Shown: positions 25,661 through 34,564 of the stretch, one piece after another | How the letters are laid out: each line of letters begins with the position of its first letter | How positions within the stretch are numbered: the first letter of the stretch is position 1 | Source: Klebsiella michiganensis | GTDB taxonomy: Bacteria; Pseudomonadota; Gammaproteobacteria; Enterobacterales; Enterobacteriaceae | Reading direction: 5' to 3' | Assembly: GCA_000963575.1 (NCBI GenBank) | Contig: CP011077.1 | Location: 62,001 to 126,000 of the forward strand | DNA length: 64,000 bases | The notes under the pieces: generated by a model | What the model was told of the DNA's origin: nothing | Seen by the model: the letters and a program-made list of their open reading frames with translations, nothing else | The model's database searches: none | Made by a program: the position numbers and the translations under genes

Positions 25661-25900
25661 ATGTCATTTGAAGTGTTTGAGAAACTGGAAGCAAAAGTTC
25701 AGCAGGCGGTTGACACGATTACGTTGTTACAGATGGAAATCGAAGAGCTGAAAGAGAAAAATAACGGTCTGGCTCAGGAAGTTCAGCAGGCACAAAGCAA
25801 CCATGAAGAGCTGGTGCGTGAAAACAGCAGCCTGAAAGAACAACAGCACGTCTGGCAGGAGCGTTTGCACGCGCTGCTGGGCAAAATGGAAGAAGTGTAA
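25661..25900 (+). CDS. zapB: Cell-division factor ZapB
   Basis: 79 residues from the ATG preceded by CAGGAGAG. The protein is one continuous coiled coil (MSFEVFEKLEAKVQQAVDTI, then heptads through residue 70). ZapB links ZapA-decorated FtsZ rings to MatP and stimulates Z-ring assembly. It is a single gene ending at a bidirectional terminator shared with rraA. Confidence 0.96.
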   Translation: MSFEVFEKLEAKVQQAVDTITLLQMEIEELKEKNNGLAQEVQQAQSNHEELVRENSSLKEQQHVWQERLHALLGKMEEV

Positions 25901-25913
25901 CTCCCGCTTCCGA

Positions 25914-25946
25914 CAAAAAAGAACGGGCGCCTCAGGCGCCCGTTTT
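25914..25946. terminator. Bidirectional terminator between zapB and rraA
   Basis: AACGGGCGCC (25922-25931) pairs with GGCGCCCGTT (25935-25944) across a TCA loop. An A tract lies to the left and TTTT to the right, so it serves both convergent genes. Confidence 0.9.
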
Positions 25947-25963
25947 GCTATCTATCGGCTGGA

Positions 25964-26449
25964 TTATTCAATATCCAGTGGATCTTCAGAGAGAATGATA
26001 CCGGTATTATCTGCATACAGATGGTCGCCTGAGAAGAAGGTCACACCACCAAAGTTGACGCGCACATCGCTTTCGCCGATGCCTTCGCCCGCGGAGCCAG
26101 CCGGGATGGCGGCAATAGCCTGAATGCCAATGTCCAGCTCTTCCAGATCGTCCACCTGACGCACCGCGCCGTAAACCACAATGCCTTCCCACTCGTTTTG
26201 CAGCGCAAGACGAGCCAGTTCCGCATCAATTAGCGCCCGGCGTACCGAACCACCGCCGTCTATCAGCAGGACTCGCCCACGGCCATTCTCTTCGAGCAGA
26301 TCGTACAGCAACCCGTTGTCCTCGAAACATTTCACCGTGATGATTTGCCCACCAAATGACGAGCGGCCACCAAAGTTAGAGAACAACGGCTCAACGACGT
26401 TGACCTCTTCCTGGTAGATGTCACAAAGCTCAGAAGTATCGTATTTCAT
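25964..26449 (-). CDS. rraA: Ribonuclease E activity regulator RraA
   Basis: 161 residues from MKYDTSELCDIYQ, the E. coli length; the frame extends 5 codons upstream. It belongs to the trimeric aldolase-related fold with the GRVLLIDGGGSVRRALID motif. RraA binds RNase E and inhibits it, remodelling degradosome activity. It follows menA by 95 bp on the minus strand, as in E. coli. Confidence 0.97.
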   Translation of the reverse strand: MKYDTSELCDIYQEEVNVVEPLFSNFGGRSSFGGQIITVKCFEDNGLLYDLLEENGRGRVLLIDGGGSVRRALIDAELARLALQNEWEGIVVYGAVRQVDDLEELDIGIQAIAAIPAGSAGEGIGESDVRVNFGGVTFFSGDHLYADNTGIILSEDPLDIE

Positions 26450-26544
26450 AGGATTAAGGTTCATTTGCTGCAGGAATTGTCAGTATATCTCGTTCTGTTA
26501 ACTGTTGGCAAAATCATCAATTGTTAATTGATATTTGTCAGTCC

Positions 26545-27471
26545 TCAGGCGACGGTGCTGAGGACGACGCCCAGAGCAAACAGCAGGTTTGTCAGTAATG
26601 CAGCTTTGACGGTACGTTCCAGCATCGGGCGCATCGCAACGGGATCTTGTTCCCGTATAACGTAGGCAACCTGCTTGAGCAGAAGCGGCGCGGCCAGAAC
26701 AAACAACCATCCCCACAGGCTCTTGAGCCAGATAAGGTTAAACAGCGCGAGACAGACCAAAGCCCCTATGAGCAGAGCGGCATGATAGCGACGCGCAACA
26801 ATAGGCCCAAGGCGCACGGCAAGGGTATTTTTACCGTTCTCACGATCGCTATCGATATCACGCAGGTTATTGATGTTCAGCACCGCAGTGGCGAGTAATC
26901 CACAGGCCGTGGCAGGCAGAATAACCAGTGCTGACAGTGAGTTAGCCTGCAGATACCAGGTGCCCGCCACGCTAATCCAGCCGAAGAACACCAGCACTGA
27001 GATATCTCCCAGCCCCATGTAGCCATAAGGGCGGGTGCCGACGGTATAGGTAATGGCGGCGACGATCGACAACAACCCAAGCAGCAAAAAGCCCATGAAG
27101 TCGGAGAAAGTGTGGCAGGCGAGAGCGACCAGCGACAGGCCCGACAGACAAATGAGGACAATGGTAATGACCAGCGCACGTTTCATCTGTGCCTGAGTAA
27201 TCATCCCTTTTTGCATCCCGCGTAGCGGCCCGAGACGGTCTTCTTTGTCGCTGCCTTTGACCGCATCACCATAGTCATTGGCGAGGTTAGACAGAATTTG
27301 CAGGAGCCCGGCGGTCAACAGCGCCAGCAATGCCACCGCGGGGTCAAAGACACCTTGCCAGTAAGTCAGGGCCGAACCGCAGACGATTGAAGCAAACGCC
27401 AGAGGCAGCGTGCGTGGGCGAAGGCTTTCCAGCCAGGCCTGGGTGACACTTGTAGGTTGCGAATCGCTCAT
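26545..27471 (-). CDS. menA: 1,4-dihydroxy-2-naphthoate polyprenyltransferase
   Basis: 308 residues and eight or nine membrane helices of the UbiA family. The first Asp-rich motif is NDYGDAVKGSDKEDR and the second is DIDSDRENGK. It attaches the octaprenyl chain to DHNA, making demethylmenaquinone for anaerobic respiration. It lies between hslU and rraA, as in E. coli. Confidence 0.97.
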   Translation of the reverse strand: MSDSQPTSVTQAWLESLRPRTLPLAFASIVCGSALTYWQGVFDPAVALLALLTAGLLQILSNLANDYGDAVKGSDKEDRLGPLRGMQKGMITQAQMKRALVITIVLICLSGLSLVALACHTFSDFMGFLLLGLLSIVAAITYTVGTRPYGYMGLGDISVLVFFGWISVAGTWYLQANSLSALVILPATACGLLATAVLNINNLRDIDSDRENGKNTLAVRLGPIVARRYHAALLIGALVCLALFNLIWLKSLWGWLFVLAAPLLLKQVAYVIREQDPVAMRPMLERTVKAALLTNLLFALGVVLSTVA

Positions 27472-27489
27472 TATTTGGTTGCCAGTTTA

Positions 27490-27522
27490 GATAAAAAAAT
27501 GGAGGGCATAAGCCCTCCATTT
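27490..27522 (-). terminator. Terminator of hslVU
   Basis: AAATGGAGGGC (27497-27507) pairs with GCCCTCCATTT (27512-27522) across ATAA. On the minus strand a T tract follows. It lies 27 bp after the hslU stop. Confidence 0.88.
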
Positions 27523-27548
27523 CAAATGAAGAAAATGCGTTAGCCGGA

Positions 27549-28883
27549 TTATAGGATAAAACGACTCAGGTCTTCATCTGCAACCAACTCATCCAGATGT
27601 TTGCCGACGTATTCGGCATCGATCAGGATGGACTGGCCATCTAACTCGCTGGCGTCATAGGAGATATCTTCCATCAGGCGTTCAAGCACGGTGTGAAGGC
27701 GGCGAGCACCGATGTTTTCGGTGGACTCATTCACCTGCCAGGCCGCCTGAGCAATACGACGAATACCATCATCGGTAAAGTCGATATTCACGCCTTCGGT
27801 CGCCATCAGCGCTTTGTACTGTACGGTGACGGACGCGTTAGGTTCGGTCAGGATGCGCTCAAAATCGTCCACGGTCAGCGCCTGCAGCTCAACGCGGATA
27901 GGCAAACGCCCCTGCAGCTCAGGAATAAGATCTGACGGGCTGGCAACCTGGAATGCGCCGGAAGCGATAAACAGAATGTGGTCAGTTTTAACCATGCCAT
28001 GCTTGGTGGATACGGTGCACCCTTCAACCAATGGCAGCAGGTCGCGCTGTACGCCTTCGCGGGACACATCCGGGCCGGAACTGTTGCCGCCGCGCTTACA
28101 AATTTTGTCAATTTCGTCGATAAACACGATCCCGTGTTGTTCAACGGCGTCGATGGCGTCCTGCTTCAGCTCTTCCGGGTTCACCAGCTTCGCGGCTTCT
28201 TCCTCTACCAGAAGCTTCATCGCATCTTTGATTTTCAGCTTGCGTGGTTTTTGCTTCTGGCCGCCCAGGTTCTGGAACATGGACTGGAGCTGGCTGGTCA
28301 TCTCTTCCATGCCTGGAGGAGCCATAATTTCTACGCCCATAGGCGCAGCGGCGAGATCGATTTCGATCTCTTTATCATCCAGTTGGCCTTCACGCAGCTT
28401 TTTGCGGAACGACTGGCGAGCAGCAGAAGGTTCCTGCTGGGCTTCTGCCTGGCCCCAGTTATTCTTCGCCGGCGGGATAAGCACGTCGAGAATACGCTCT
28501 TCGGCCATCTCTTCAGCGCGATAGCGGTTTTTTTCGATAGACTGCATGCGTACCATTTTCACCGCAGCATCGGTCAGATCGCGGATAATGGAATCCACTT
28601 CTTTGCCAACATAGCCGACTTCGGTGAATTTAGTCGCTTCAACTTTGATGAACGGCGCGTTAGCCAGTTTTGCCAGGCGGCGGGCAATTTCGGTTTTACC
28701 CACGCCCGTCGGGCCGATCATCAAAATGTTTTTAGGGGTAACTTCATGGCGCAGCTCTTCATCAAGCTGCATACGGCGCCAGCGGTTACGTAAGGCGATA
28801 GCGACTGAGCGCTTGGCGTTGTCCTGGCCGATAATGTGTTTATTCAGCTCGCTAACAATTTCGCGTGGGGTCATTTCAGACAT
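27549..28883 (-). CDS. hslU: ATPase subunit HslU of the HslUV protease
   Basis: 444 residues; E. coli has 443, and the extra residue is in the GGNSSG loop. This AAA+ unfoldase has Walker A GPTGVGKTE, the pore loop GYVGKEV and Walker B FIDEIDK. The intermediate domain is about residues 110-240. The C-terminal LSRFIL tail inserts into HslV. HslU unfolds substrates such as SulA and RpoH for HslV. It follows hslV by 9 bp. Confidence 0.98.
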   Translation of the reverse strand: MSEMTPREIVSELNKHIIGQDNAKRSVAIALRNRWRRMQLDEELRHEVTPKNILMIGPTGVGKTEIARRLAKLANAPFIKVEATKFTEVGYVGKEVDSIIRDLTDAAVKMVRMQSIEKNRYRAEEMAEERILDVLIPPAKNNWGQAEAQQEPSAARQSFRKKLREGQLDDKEIEIDLAAAPMGVEIMAPPGMEEMTSQLQSMFQNLGGQKQKPRKLKIKDAMKLLVEEEAAKLVNPEELKQDAIDAVEQHGIVFIDEIDKICKRGGNSSGPDVSREGVQRDLLPLVEGCTVSTKHGMVKTDHILFIASGAFQVASPSDLIPELQGRLPIRVELQALTVDDFERILTEPNASVTVQYKALMATEGVNIDFTDDGIRRIAQAAWQVNESTENIGARRLHTVLERLMEDISYDASELDGQSILIDAEYVGKHLDELVADEDLSRFIL

Positions 28884-28892
28884 GGGAGATCC

Positions 28893-29423
28893 TTACGCTT
28901 TAGACGGTAATTCTTCGATGGTATGGAAGTGGTTGGTATAAACGCAGATATCACCTGCAATATCCAACGCTTTCACAGCGATATCACGCGCGCCCATTTC
29001 GGTGTTTTCCAGAAGGGCACGGGCTGCGGCCTGGGCGTACGGGCCGCCGGAGCCAATGGCAATCAGATCGTTTTCAGGCTGGATGACGTCGCCGTTGCCG
29101 GTGATGATAAGCGATGCGCTTTCGTCGGCCACGGCCAGTAGCGCTTCAAGCTTGCGCAGCATACGGTCGGTACGCCAATCCTTCGCCAGCTCAACGGCGG
29201 CTTTCACCAGGTGACCCTGATGCATTTCCAGCTTGCGCTCAAACAGTTCGAACAGCGTGAAGGCATCCGCAGTACCGCCGGCAAAACCCGCGATCACTTT
29301 ATCGTTGTACAGGCGACGTACTTTTTTGACGTTACCTTTCATGACGGTATTACCCAGCGTGGCCTGGCCATCGCCGGCAATAACCACATGGCCGTTACGA
29401 CGTACACTTACTATTGTTGTCAC
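28893..29423 (-). CDS. hslV: Peptidase subunit HslV of the HslUV protease
   Basis: 176 residues. The catalytic threonine is Thr2 after Met removal (MTTIVSVRR), with Lys and Gly-Thr features of the proteasome beta-type fold. Twelve copies form a double ring capped by HslU. The gene has a heat-shock promoter and a strong 5' UTR stem-loop, described separately. Confidence 0.98.
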   Translation of the reverse strand: MTTIVSVRRNGHVVIAGDGQATLGNTVMKGNVKKVRRLYNDKVIAGFAGGTADAFTLFELFERKLEMHQGHLVKAAVELAKDWRTDRMLRKLEALLAVADESASLIITGNGDVIQPENDLIAIGSGGPYAQAAARALLENTEMGARDIAVKALDIAGDICVYTNHFHTIEELPSKA

Positions 29424-29455
29424 GATCGGACCCCTTTTGCATCAGCTAAACAGGA

Positions 29456-29476
29456 GCCCTGCGCGGTGCGCAGGGC
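29456..29476 (-). promoter_or_regulatory. Stable stem-loop in the hslVU 5' leader
   Basis: GCCCTGCGC (29456-29464) pairs perfectly with GCGCAGGGC (29468-29476) around a 3-base loop. It lies between the heat-shock promoter and the hslV start. A leader stem-loop is reported to stabilise hslVU mRNA in E. coli; the same role here is inferred. Confidence 0.7.
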
Positions 29477-29488
29477 CTAATGCCATTA

Positions 29489-29517
29489 TAAATGGGGGGC
29501 AATTTTGGGGTTTCAAC
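29489..29517 (-). promoter_or_regulatory. Sigma-32 (heat-shock) promoter of hslVU
   Basis: On the minus strand GTTGAAA (-35, 29511-29517) and CCCCATTTA (-10, 29489-29497) are separated by 13 bp. This fits the RpoH consensus CTTGAAA-N11-16-CCCCATnT. It lies 66 bp before hslV and overlaps the very end of ftsN. Confidence 0.8.
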
Positions 29518-30553
29518 CCCCGGCGGCAAGACGAATACAGCTGGTATGTCCAGCCATCTTCAGCCGATTAATGGTGCCATCAGCATTGTCTTTGCCTTTG
29601 ATTGGCCCAATAACGACGCGGTTCCAGCCGTTATTGGTGGTAATGCGGGAGTCAAAGCCTTCAAACGCCAGCTGGGCACGAACGGTTTCGGCCTGTTCGC
29701 TACCTTTGAATGAACCACACTGCACCATCCAGCGTTTTTCATCTTTTTTCTCCTGAACAGCAGGAGCCTGTTTAGCCACTTCCGGTTCACGAGTAATTGG
29801 TGCCGGCTGAGCTTCACGCTGAACTGGTTTGGCTTGCTGTGGCGCCTTTTGCTGGCTGTGCGGCGGCGTTTGCAGCAGATCCTGATAAGGTTGCTGATTA
29901 TTTGCCGTTGAGGTTTTCGGCGGCTGCTGCACGGTTTTTGGCTGCTGATAAGGCTGCGTAGTTTGCTGCGTGTTGCGCGGCTGCTGGTATGGCTGCTCGG
30001 CGACGCGCTGCTGAACCCGTGGCTGCTGCGTTTGCGTATTCCACTGCTGCTGTTGAGCAGGCTGAGTTTGCTGAACAATCTGTTTCTGGCGCTGCAGCGT
30101 TTGCTGGCGCTGGGCAGGCGTTTGCTCGTTCCACGGAACTTCATTCAACTGCGTTGGCTGCTGGCGCATATCCGCCTGCATTTGCTCCAGCAACTGGCGC
30201 TGTTCGTTGGTTAGCTGGCTTTGATTCATGACTTCACCGCCGGCGGTCGGTTCGGTAGGCGCACGCACGCCAGGCTGGCGGTTCTCCAGCTCTTTGATGT
30301 AACGCCAGCGCTCTTCCGGTTTTGGCGGTAAGCCATTGGCGGTCACTTTGTGGCCAGGGAGAGCGTCAATCTCTTCTTTCTTATGGTGAGTAATAAAGTA
30401 AAGAGCACCGACAAAGGCCACCACGACTGCGGCCGCAATGGCAACCATCGTTGGAGAGACGGAGGGCAGACTACGTTGCTTTTTGCGGGGTGTACTTTTT
30501 TTGCGCCGCGTCCCTGCCGATTGCCCGCGGCTTACATAATCTCGTTGTGCCAC
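29513..30553 (-). CDS. ftsN: Cell-division protein FtsN
   Basis: 346 residues, against 319 in E. coli. A short basic cytoplasmic tail precedes one membrane helix at about 36-54. A periplasmic region with the short essential helices follows, around EERWRYIKELENRQ. Next comes a very glutamine- and proline-rich linker (about 110-260) and a C-terminal SPOR domain (about 268-344, MVQCGSFKGSEQAETVR). FtsN triggers septal peptidoglycan synthesis, and SPOR binds denuded glycan. The extra length lies in the Q-rich linker. cytR lies upstream on the same strand. Confidence 0.96.
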   Translation of the reverse strand: MAQRDYVSRGQSAGTRRKKSTPRKKQRSLPSVSPTMVAIAAAVVVAFVGALYFITHHKKEEIDALPGHKVTANGLPPKPEERWRYIKELENRQPGVRAPTEPTAGGEVMNQSQLTNEQRQLLEQMQADMRQQPTQLNEVPWNEQTPAQRQQTLQRQKQIVQQTQPAQQQQWNTQTQQPRVQQRVAEQPYQQPRNTQQTTQPYQQPKTVQQPPKTSTANNQQPYQDLLQTPPHSQQKAPQQAKPVQREAQPAPITREPEVAKQAPAVQEKKDEKRWMVQCGSFKGSEQAETVRAQLAFEGFDSRITTNNGWNRVVIGPIKGKDNADGTINRLKMAGHTSCIRLAAGG

Positions 30554-30642
30554 TATCGTTTCGCTGTCTTTATTCGTTTATCAGTCCGCCATGTTACTTA
30601 AGGGGCGGGGCTTTGACCAGTTTATGCAGTCTTAAAAACGGC

Positions 30643-31677
30643 TCAATTTCTGCTGCCGGGCGCGGCGGTGCTGCCTCGTTCAATAAGATCGCAGTCCAGC
30701 AGGCGTGAGCCGCTGTTAACGTTTTGGCCATTCATGTTGTCCAGCAATAGCAGCATAGCCTCCTTACCAATATCGAAACGGGGTTGTGCGACGGTGGTGA
30801 GGGGCGGGTCACAGAACTGCGACAGGGCGATGTCATCGAAGCCCATAATTGATAGATCTTCCGGTACTTTCAGTCCGCTGCGCTTCGCCTGAGACAGCGC
30901 CCCCAGTGCCATCACATCGCTATGGCAGAAAATGGCTGTTGGCGGTTCAGGCAGGGCAATAAGCTGTGCCAGAGCAGCGGCGCCAGCTTCATAGGTAAAA
31001 TCACCGCGTGCAATGTAGTGAGGATCGACGGCGATGCCGTTGCGGCGAAGCGCCTGCACGTATCCCTGCAAGCGATAATGGCAAAGCGGCATTTCTTCGG
31101 GCCCGGCGATACAGGCGATGCGCTGATGCCCAAGCTCTTGCAAATAGTAAACGGCGTTAAAGGCGGCGGTCAGGTTGTCGATATGCACCGTGGGCAGCTC
31201 CAGCTCAGGTGCAAATTCGTTGGCCATTACCATCGGCGGCAGATTGCGTTGCTCTTCTTTGCTGGCGTCAAATGGCAGACGCGAGCCCAGCAGCAGCATG
31301 CCATCAATTTGTTTGGTGATTATCAGGTCGATGAAGGTTTTTTCCTGCTGATTTTGGTGGGCGCAATCGCCAATCAGCACGAGATAGCCGTGTGAAGCTG
31401 CGGTAACTTCAATCCCGCGAATGATTTCGCTGAAAAACGGATCGCAAATATCGGGCACGATGACCAGAATAGTACGTGATTCGCTGCGCTTGATGTTACG
31501 CCCCAGAGAATGAGGCAAATACCCCACCTCAATCGCCGCCTGTTCCACGCGATTACGGGTGCTTTGTGAAACTTTGTCCGGGTTCATTAAGGCGCGGGAT
31601 ACCGTTGCAGTAGACACTTTTGCCTGCACGGCGACATCTTTCATGGTGGCATTCACCACCGGTTTCTTGGGCTTCAC
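30643..31677 (-). CDS. cytR: LacI-family repressor CytR
   Basis: 344 residues; E. coli has 341. An N-terminal LacI helix-turn-helix (TMKDVAVQAKVSTATVSRAL) with a hinge is followed by a periplasmic-binding-like ligand domain (VIGDCAHQNQQEKTFIDLI and FDDIALSQFCDPPLTTV). CytR represses nucleoside uptake and catabolic genes together with CRP and is relieved by cytidine. It lies between ftsN and priA, as in E. coli. Confidence 0.96.
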   Translation of the reverse strand: MKPKKPVVNATMKDVAVQAKVSTATVSRALMNPDKVSQSTRNRVEQAAIEVGYLPHSLGRNIKRSESRTILVIVPDICDPFFSEIIRGIEVTAASHGYLVLIGDCAHQNQQEKTFIDLIITKQIDGMLLLGSRLPFDASKEEQRNLPPMVMANEFAPELELPTVHIDNLTAAFNAVYYLQELGHQRIACIAGPEEMPLCHYRLQGYVQALRRNGIAVDPHYIARGDFTYEAGAAALAQLIALPEPPTAIFCHSDVMALGALSQAKRSGLKVPEDLSIMGFDDIALSQFCDPPLTTVAQPRFDIGKEAMLLLLDNMNGQNVNSGSRLLDCDLIERGSTAAPGSRN

Positions 31678-31838
31678 TTCTTCTCCTCACATGCACGCCG
31701 CTATCGTCAACACTCCTGTGTGTCTGACAGTCATCACATTCTTAGCAGAAGTTGGCTGTAAGCGGTTACAAATTTTTCACAAGAAATGTGATGAGTATTA
31801 GATTTTTCGATCGGCTTCGCATAACCAGCCCGATTGTG

Positions 31839-34037
31839 CTACCCGTCGATAGGGTCGACATCCAGCATCCATTTCACTTTCCGGGCTTCGGGGAGCGTGT
31901 TGATCAGCGTCAGCGAGTGGCTGACCAGCTTTTGCAGGCGCGCGCGCGACGGGTGCTGCAGCAGTATTTGCCAGCGAAAACGACCGCCGCGTTTTGGCTG
32001 CAGTGAAGGGACCGGACCCATGATCCAGAGTTGCTCATCGCGCAGCGGGCTGGCTTCCAGCAGATTACGCAACTGCTGCAAAAATAGCGGTGCCTGGTGG
32101 TTGTTCTGATCTTCGGCCCGAATCAATACATGGCTGGTGTAAGGCGGTAAAAATACCGTTTTGCGCTCGTTCAATGCCTGGCTGGAAAACGCATCGTAGC
32201 CTTTGGTCAGCAGAGTTTGCAGCAAAGGGTGTTCGGGATGATGCGTTTGCAGCAGAACCTCCCCTTGCTTACCGGCCCGTCCCGCCCGACCAGAAACCTG
32301 GACATAGAGCTGGGCAAAACGCTCGGCGGCTCGGAAATCCGCGGAGAAAAGCGCGCCGTCTACGTCGAGCAGGGCGACAAGCGTGACATCAGGGAAGTGA
32401 TGCCCTTTAGCCAGCATTTGTGTGCCGATTAGGATCCGTGCCCCGCCCCGATGAACTTCGGCCAGTTGTTGTTCCAGGGCCCCTTTGCGGCTGGTGGTAT
32501 CGCGGTCGATACGGGATATCGGTACGTTCGGGAAGAGCGGCTCAAGGCTGTGTTCAAGCTGTTCGGTCCCCATTCCCACCGGAACCAGATGCGTGGAGCC
32601 GCACTGCGGGCATTGCTGCGGGATAGCGCGCTGGCTGTCGCAATGGTGACAACGCAGGTGGCGCTGGCCCTGGTGCAGCGTGTAGTAATGATCGCACCGT
32701 GCGCATTCCGCAATCCAACCGCATTCGTGACAGAGCAGGGCAGGTGCGAAGCCGCGGCGGTTAAGGAAAAGGATTACCTGGTTATCCGCGGCAAGATGCT
32801 CGCCGATCTTTTTGAGAAGTGCGGGGGCTAATCCTGCCTTGAGCTGCTGCCCTTTCAGATCGACAACCTGCTGATGCGCCGGGCGTGCGTTTCCGGCTCG
32901 TTTGGTCAGACGTAGCTGGCGATATTTTCCCACCTGAACATTGTGCAGGGTTTCTAACGCCGGCGTTGCCGAGCCAAGAATGATCGGAATGTTTTCAGCA
33001 TGCGCCCGGTAAACGGCTAAGTCGCGAGCGTGATAGCGCCAGCCTTCTTGCTGCTTATAGGAGCTGTCATGTTCCTCATCGATAACGATGACCCCGAGAC
33101 GGCAGAACGGCGTGAACAGAGAGGAGCGGGTGCCAATGACGATGGCCGCCTCGCCGCTGCGTGCTTTTAGCCACACGCTGAGCCTTTCGCTGTCATTAAG
33201 CCCGGAGTGAAGGACTTCAACCGGCGCGTTAAAGCGCTCCCGGAAGCGGGCGATCGTTTGCGGGGTCAGACCAATTTCCGGTACCAGCACTAAAGCCTGC
33301 TTTCCCTGCGCCAGTACGTTTTCAAGCACGCTGAGATAAACCTCAGTTTTGCCGGAGCCGGTGATGCCGGCGAGTAACCAGGCGGAGAAGCGATCGGATT
33401 CGCTGTGGATAGCGCCCACAGCGGTGGCTTGCTCCGTATTCAGTCTCAGCCGTTCACCGGCAACGGCATAGTTTGCCCGCCAGTCTTCTTCCGCAGGCGC
33501 CGCGCTTTTTAAATCACACAGGCCTTTTGTTCTCAGCGCCTGTAGCCCTGGCTCACTGATTTCCAGCTCGCCGATTTGATGGCGCCAGACAATATTGTGC
33601 CGCAGGGCTGCCAGCGCCTGCTGCTGCTTAGGCGCACGTTTAAGACTGTTCAGATCAACGGCTTTGCCTTCTTCCGTAGCAAACCAGTACCAGAGTGGAG
33701 CATGATGCGCAGGTTTTCCCTGGCGCAGAAGGATCGGCAGAGCGTGAAAGAGCACTTCGCCAATCGGGTGGTGATAATACTCTGCTGCCCACAGCAGCAC
33801 GCGCCAGAGTGACGGCGTGAAGAGCGAGCGGCCATCCAGGACTTCGCCAACGGGTTTGAGTTTTTCGAGCGGCAGGTCGCTCGTCTGGCTGACCGCCATA
33901 ACAATACCGACAGCTTCGCGTTGCTTGCCAAACGGCACCTGCACGCGGCAGCCTGCGCTAACCTGCACGCCCTCTGGCAGCAGATAGTCGAAGGTACGGG
34001 CCAGCGGAACCGGCAGAGCAACGTGGGCTACGGGCAT
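31839..34037 (-). CDS. priA: Primosomal protein N' (replication-restart helicase PriA)
   Basis: 732 residues, the E. coli length. It has an N-terminal 3'-DNA-binding domain, a helicase core with Walker A GITGSGKTE and DEEH box VIDEEHDSSYK, and a two-zinc cysteine cluster (CHECGWIAECARC ... CHHC ... CPQC). The helicase C domain contains QMLAKGHHFPDV and SGRAGRAGKQGEV. PriA reloads DnaB at stalled forks. It is divergent from rpmE. Confidence 0.98.
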   Translation of the reverse strand: MPVAHVALPVPLARTFDYLLPEGVQVSAGCRVQVPFGKQREAVGIVMAVSQTSDLPLEKLKPVGEVLDGRSLFTPSLWRVLLWAAEYYHHPIGEVLFHALPILLRQGKPAHHAPLWYWFATEEGKAVDLNSLKRAPKQQQALAALRHNIVWRHQIGELEISEPGLQALRTKGLCDLKSAAPAEEDWRANYAVAGERLRLNTEQATAVGAIHSESDRFSAWLLAGITGSGKTEVYLSVLENVLAQGKQALVLVPEIGLTPQTIARFRERFNAPVEVLHSGLNDSERLSVWLKARSGEAAIVIGTRSSLFTPFCRLGVIVIDEEHDSSYKQQEGWRYHARDLAVYRAHAENIPIILGSATPALETLHNVQVGKYRQLRLTKRAGNARPAHQQVVDLKGQQLKAGLAPALLKKIGEHLAADNQVILFLNRRGFAPALLCHECGWIAECARCDHYYTLHQGQRHLRCHHCDSQRAIPQQCPQCGSTHLVPVGMGTEQLEHSLEPLFPNVPISRIDRDTTSRKGALEQQLAEVHRGGARILIGTQMLAKGHHFPDVTLVALLDVDGALFSADFRAAERFAQLYVQVSGRAGRAGKQGEVLLQTHHPEHPLLQTLLTKGYDAFSSQALNERKTVFLPPYTSHVLIRAEDQNNHQAPLFLQQLRNLLEASPLRDEQLWIMGPVPSLQPKRGGRFRWQILLQHPSRARLQKLVSHSLTLINTLPEARKVKWMLDVDPIDG

Positions 34038-34243
34038 GAAAGCATCCAGGCTGAAAAAAATGACGTATTAGTGTACACTGTGCGCTTGCAAAATTGCGGA
34101 TCAGTTTGCACCGGCTGAGTAATTTCTGTATGATTCGCCGCCTTTGATGCGCAGTTTTGGTATCGAAAAACCTAATTTATTAACATCGCGTGGTGTCTGG
34201 CGTTAGGGCTGGAAGAGCGACGCGGCCTTTACCGAGGTTTACC

Positions 34244-34459
34244 ATGAAAAAAGATATCCATCCTAAATACGAAGAAATTACTGCAAACTGCTCTTGCGGT
34301 AATGTTATCAAGATCCGCTCCACCGTAGGTCACGATCTGAACCTGGACGTATGTGGTCAGTGCCACCCGTTCTACACTGGTAAACAGCGTGATGTTGCTA
34401 CCGGCGGCCGTGTTGATCGCTTCAACAAGCGCTTCAGCGTACCAGGCGCGAAAAAATAA
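34244..34459 (+). CDS. rpmE: 50S ribosomal protein L31 (zinc-binding type)
   Basis: 71 residues from MKKDIHPKYEEI preceded by CCGAGG; the open frame starts 18 codons earlier without support. Cys16, Cys18, Cys37 and Cys40 form the C+ zinc site, so this is the zinc-loaded form that Zur-regulated YkgM replaces on starvation. The last residues (FSVPGAKK) differ slightly from E. coli. A strong terminator follows. Confidence 0.98.
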   Translation: MKKDIHPKYEEITANCSCGNVIKIRSTVGHDLNLDVCGQCHPFYTGKQRDVATGGRVDRFNKRFSVPGAKK

Positions 34460-34480
34460 GTTTCGCACTCTGGAAAGAGA

Positions 34481-34504
34481 AAGGCGCCTGAAGGCGCCTT
34501 TTTT
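34481..34504 (+). terminator. Terminator of rpmE
   Basis: AAGGCGCC (34481-34488) pairs with GGCGCCTT (34493-34500) around TGAA, then a T tract. It is 21 bp after the rpmE stop. Confidence 0.9.
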
Positions 34505-34527
34505 GTATCTGTTATCCGGTAAAGCAA

Positions 34528-34553
34528 TAAGAAAAGGCGCCCGGAGACGCCTT
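34528..34553 (-). terminator. Terminator of metJ
   Basis: AAGGCG/CGCCTT form a 6-bp stem with an 8-base loop. On the minus strand it is followed by TTTTCTTATT. It lies 12 bp after the metJ stop. Confidence 0.65.
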
Positions 34554-34564
34554 AACCACAGGTC

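Noticed and set aside
27978..28793. 271-codon open frame antisense to hslU
   Set aside because: hslU is intact and conserved over its full length; the reverse frame has no domain or ribosome site.
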